Positions 7,128 to 7,326 of a DNA stretch of 7,326 nt are shown here, piece after piece (position 1 is the stretch's first letter; each line of letters opens with the position of its first letter). This DNA is from an uncultured Actinomycetes bacterium (lineage in GTDB: Bacteria; Actinomycetota; Actinomycetes; Nanopelagicales; Nanopelagicaceae). The translations under genes and the position numbers were made by a program. The DNA is taken from positions 1-7,326 of the forward strand of contig CAIQXR010000206.1 of the NCBI GenBank assembly GCA_903875815.1, read 5' to 3'. The notes below the pieces were generated by a model that was given only the letters and a program-made list of their open reading frames with translations, did not search any database and had not been told where the DNA came from.

Positions 7128-7135
7128 CTAATTGA
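7075..7135 (-). repeat. Foldable palindromic segment: two hairpins within an outer stem
   Basis: Plus-strand GGCGTC (7089-7094) pairs with GACGCC (7100-7105) around ACTCC. CCGCC (7111-7115) pairs with GGCGG (7120-7124) around TACT. The pair is flanked by TCAATTGC (7075-7082) and GCTAATTGA (7127-7135), which can pair with one bulged base. The whole is a three-way-junction-like fold of about 61 nt. It sits exactly where the two open frames meet and is richer in GC than its surroundings. Confidence 0.6.
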
Positions 7136-7297
7136 GGTTATTGTGCATTTAACGCCTGACAGGCTGAAATATTCTTCTAGGGCTCTATCGTCGCCAGAAC
7201 GAGCGCGCTTAATAATTTCTGAATTGGCGGCGATTTTTGCTCGAACTTCTTCAACGGTTAGATGCCTATGTTTAGTTTCTGTTTGATTTTCGGACAT
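7115..7297 (-). CDS. Small protein of unknown function, probably the N-terminal part of a frameshifted gene
   Basis: This is a 60-codon frame beginning MSENQTETKHRHLTVEEVRA, with a perfect AGGAGG 5 nt before its ATG, so translation from here is likely real. It is hydrophilic and helical in the first two thirds (EEVRAKIAANSEIIKRARSG, then DDRALEEYF). The last dozen residues (VKCTITSISIRQ) look like a strand cut short. The TAG stop falls inside the stem of a hairpin. There is no signal peptide or recognised motif. It may be a genuine small protein, or the first half of a gene of roughly 135 codons continued in the -1 frame at 6894-7127. I favour the second reading moderately. Confidence 0.6.
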   Translation of the reverse strand: MSENQTETKHRHLTVEEVRAKIAANSEIIKRARSGDDRALEEYFSLSGVKCTITSISIRQ

Positions 7298-7302
7298 TGG
7301 TT

Positions 7303-7308
7303 CCTCCT
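7303..7308 (-). promoter_or_regulatory. Strong ribosome binding site of the small gene
   Basis: Minus-strand AGGAGG lies 5 nt (AACCA) before ATG 7297. It is the best Shine-Dalgarno sequence in the window and fixes the start of this small gene. Confidence 0.85.
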
Positions 7309-7326
7309 CTCAATTAGCAACTGTAC

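Noticed and set aside
7126..7319. An 11-bp inverted repeat (TGCTAATTGAG / CTCAATTAGCA) flanking the 60-codon gene
   Set aside because: Several exact 11-bp matches are expected by chance in a window of this size, and no target duplication or transposase supports a mobile element.

Overview
The window looks like bacterial chromosome, probably from an actinobacterium. The reasons are close-packed genes, GGAGG-type ribosome binding sites, use of GTG and possibly TTG starts, a base composition near half GC by eye, and exported-protein families that I associate with small freshwater Actinobacteria (acI / Nanopelagicales type). That lineage call is an inference from memory of the protein families; no rRNA or other phylogenetic marker is present. 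Every gene I can support lies on the minus strand, so the window reads from right to left.

Right part (7326 to 5325). A small gene with a perfect Shine-Dalgarno sequence (60 codons, 7297 to 7115) runs into a compact structured DNA segment. It is followed in another frame by a 77-codon open stretch with no usable start. The two look like halves of one frameshifted gene, or a gene interrupted by the palindromic segment. Seven bases beyond the end of that stretch begins a cytochrome P450 (5807-6886) with all the catalytic signatures but an unusually short N-terminus. A small SnoaL/NTF2-fold protein (5325-5696) follows. These genes read as one possible oxidative or biosynthetic cluster of unknown substrate.

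Middle (5324 to 5122). This is a non-coding gap of about 200 bases. It holds two consecutive imperfect hairpins whose single non-Watson-Crick pair becomes G-U only in minus-strand RNA (a likely terminator or structured RNA), then a candidate promoter, a 10-bp tandem repeat and the ribosome binding site of the next gene.

Left part (5121 to 1). This is a two-gene surface module. The first gene encodes a 220-residue membrane-anchored exported protein with an Asp/His-rich cytoplasmic tail. Its stop codon overlaps by 8 nt the start of a giant secreted protein, of which 1488 residues are visible before it runs off the left edge. The giant protein has a signal peptide, a glycine-rich domain, InlB/Flg_new-type repeats, at least four LamG (concanavalin A-like) modules and two Ig-like modules. 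This is a typical adhesin or extracellular-matrix architecture. Its most unusual feature is that one InlB-type repeat appears to be cut into three pieces by two inserted LamG modules.

I see no tRNA, rRNA, CRISPR array, transposase or phage gene. No defence or other recognisably new system is evident. The points most worth checking are the split-repeat architecture, the frameshifted small gene with its foldable junction, and the shortened P450.
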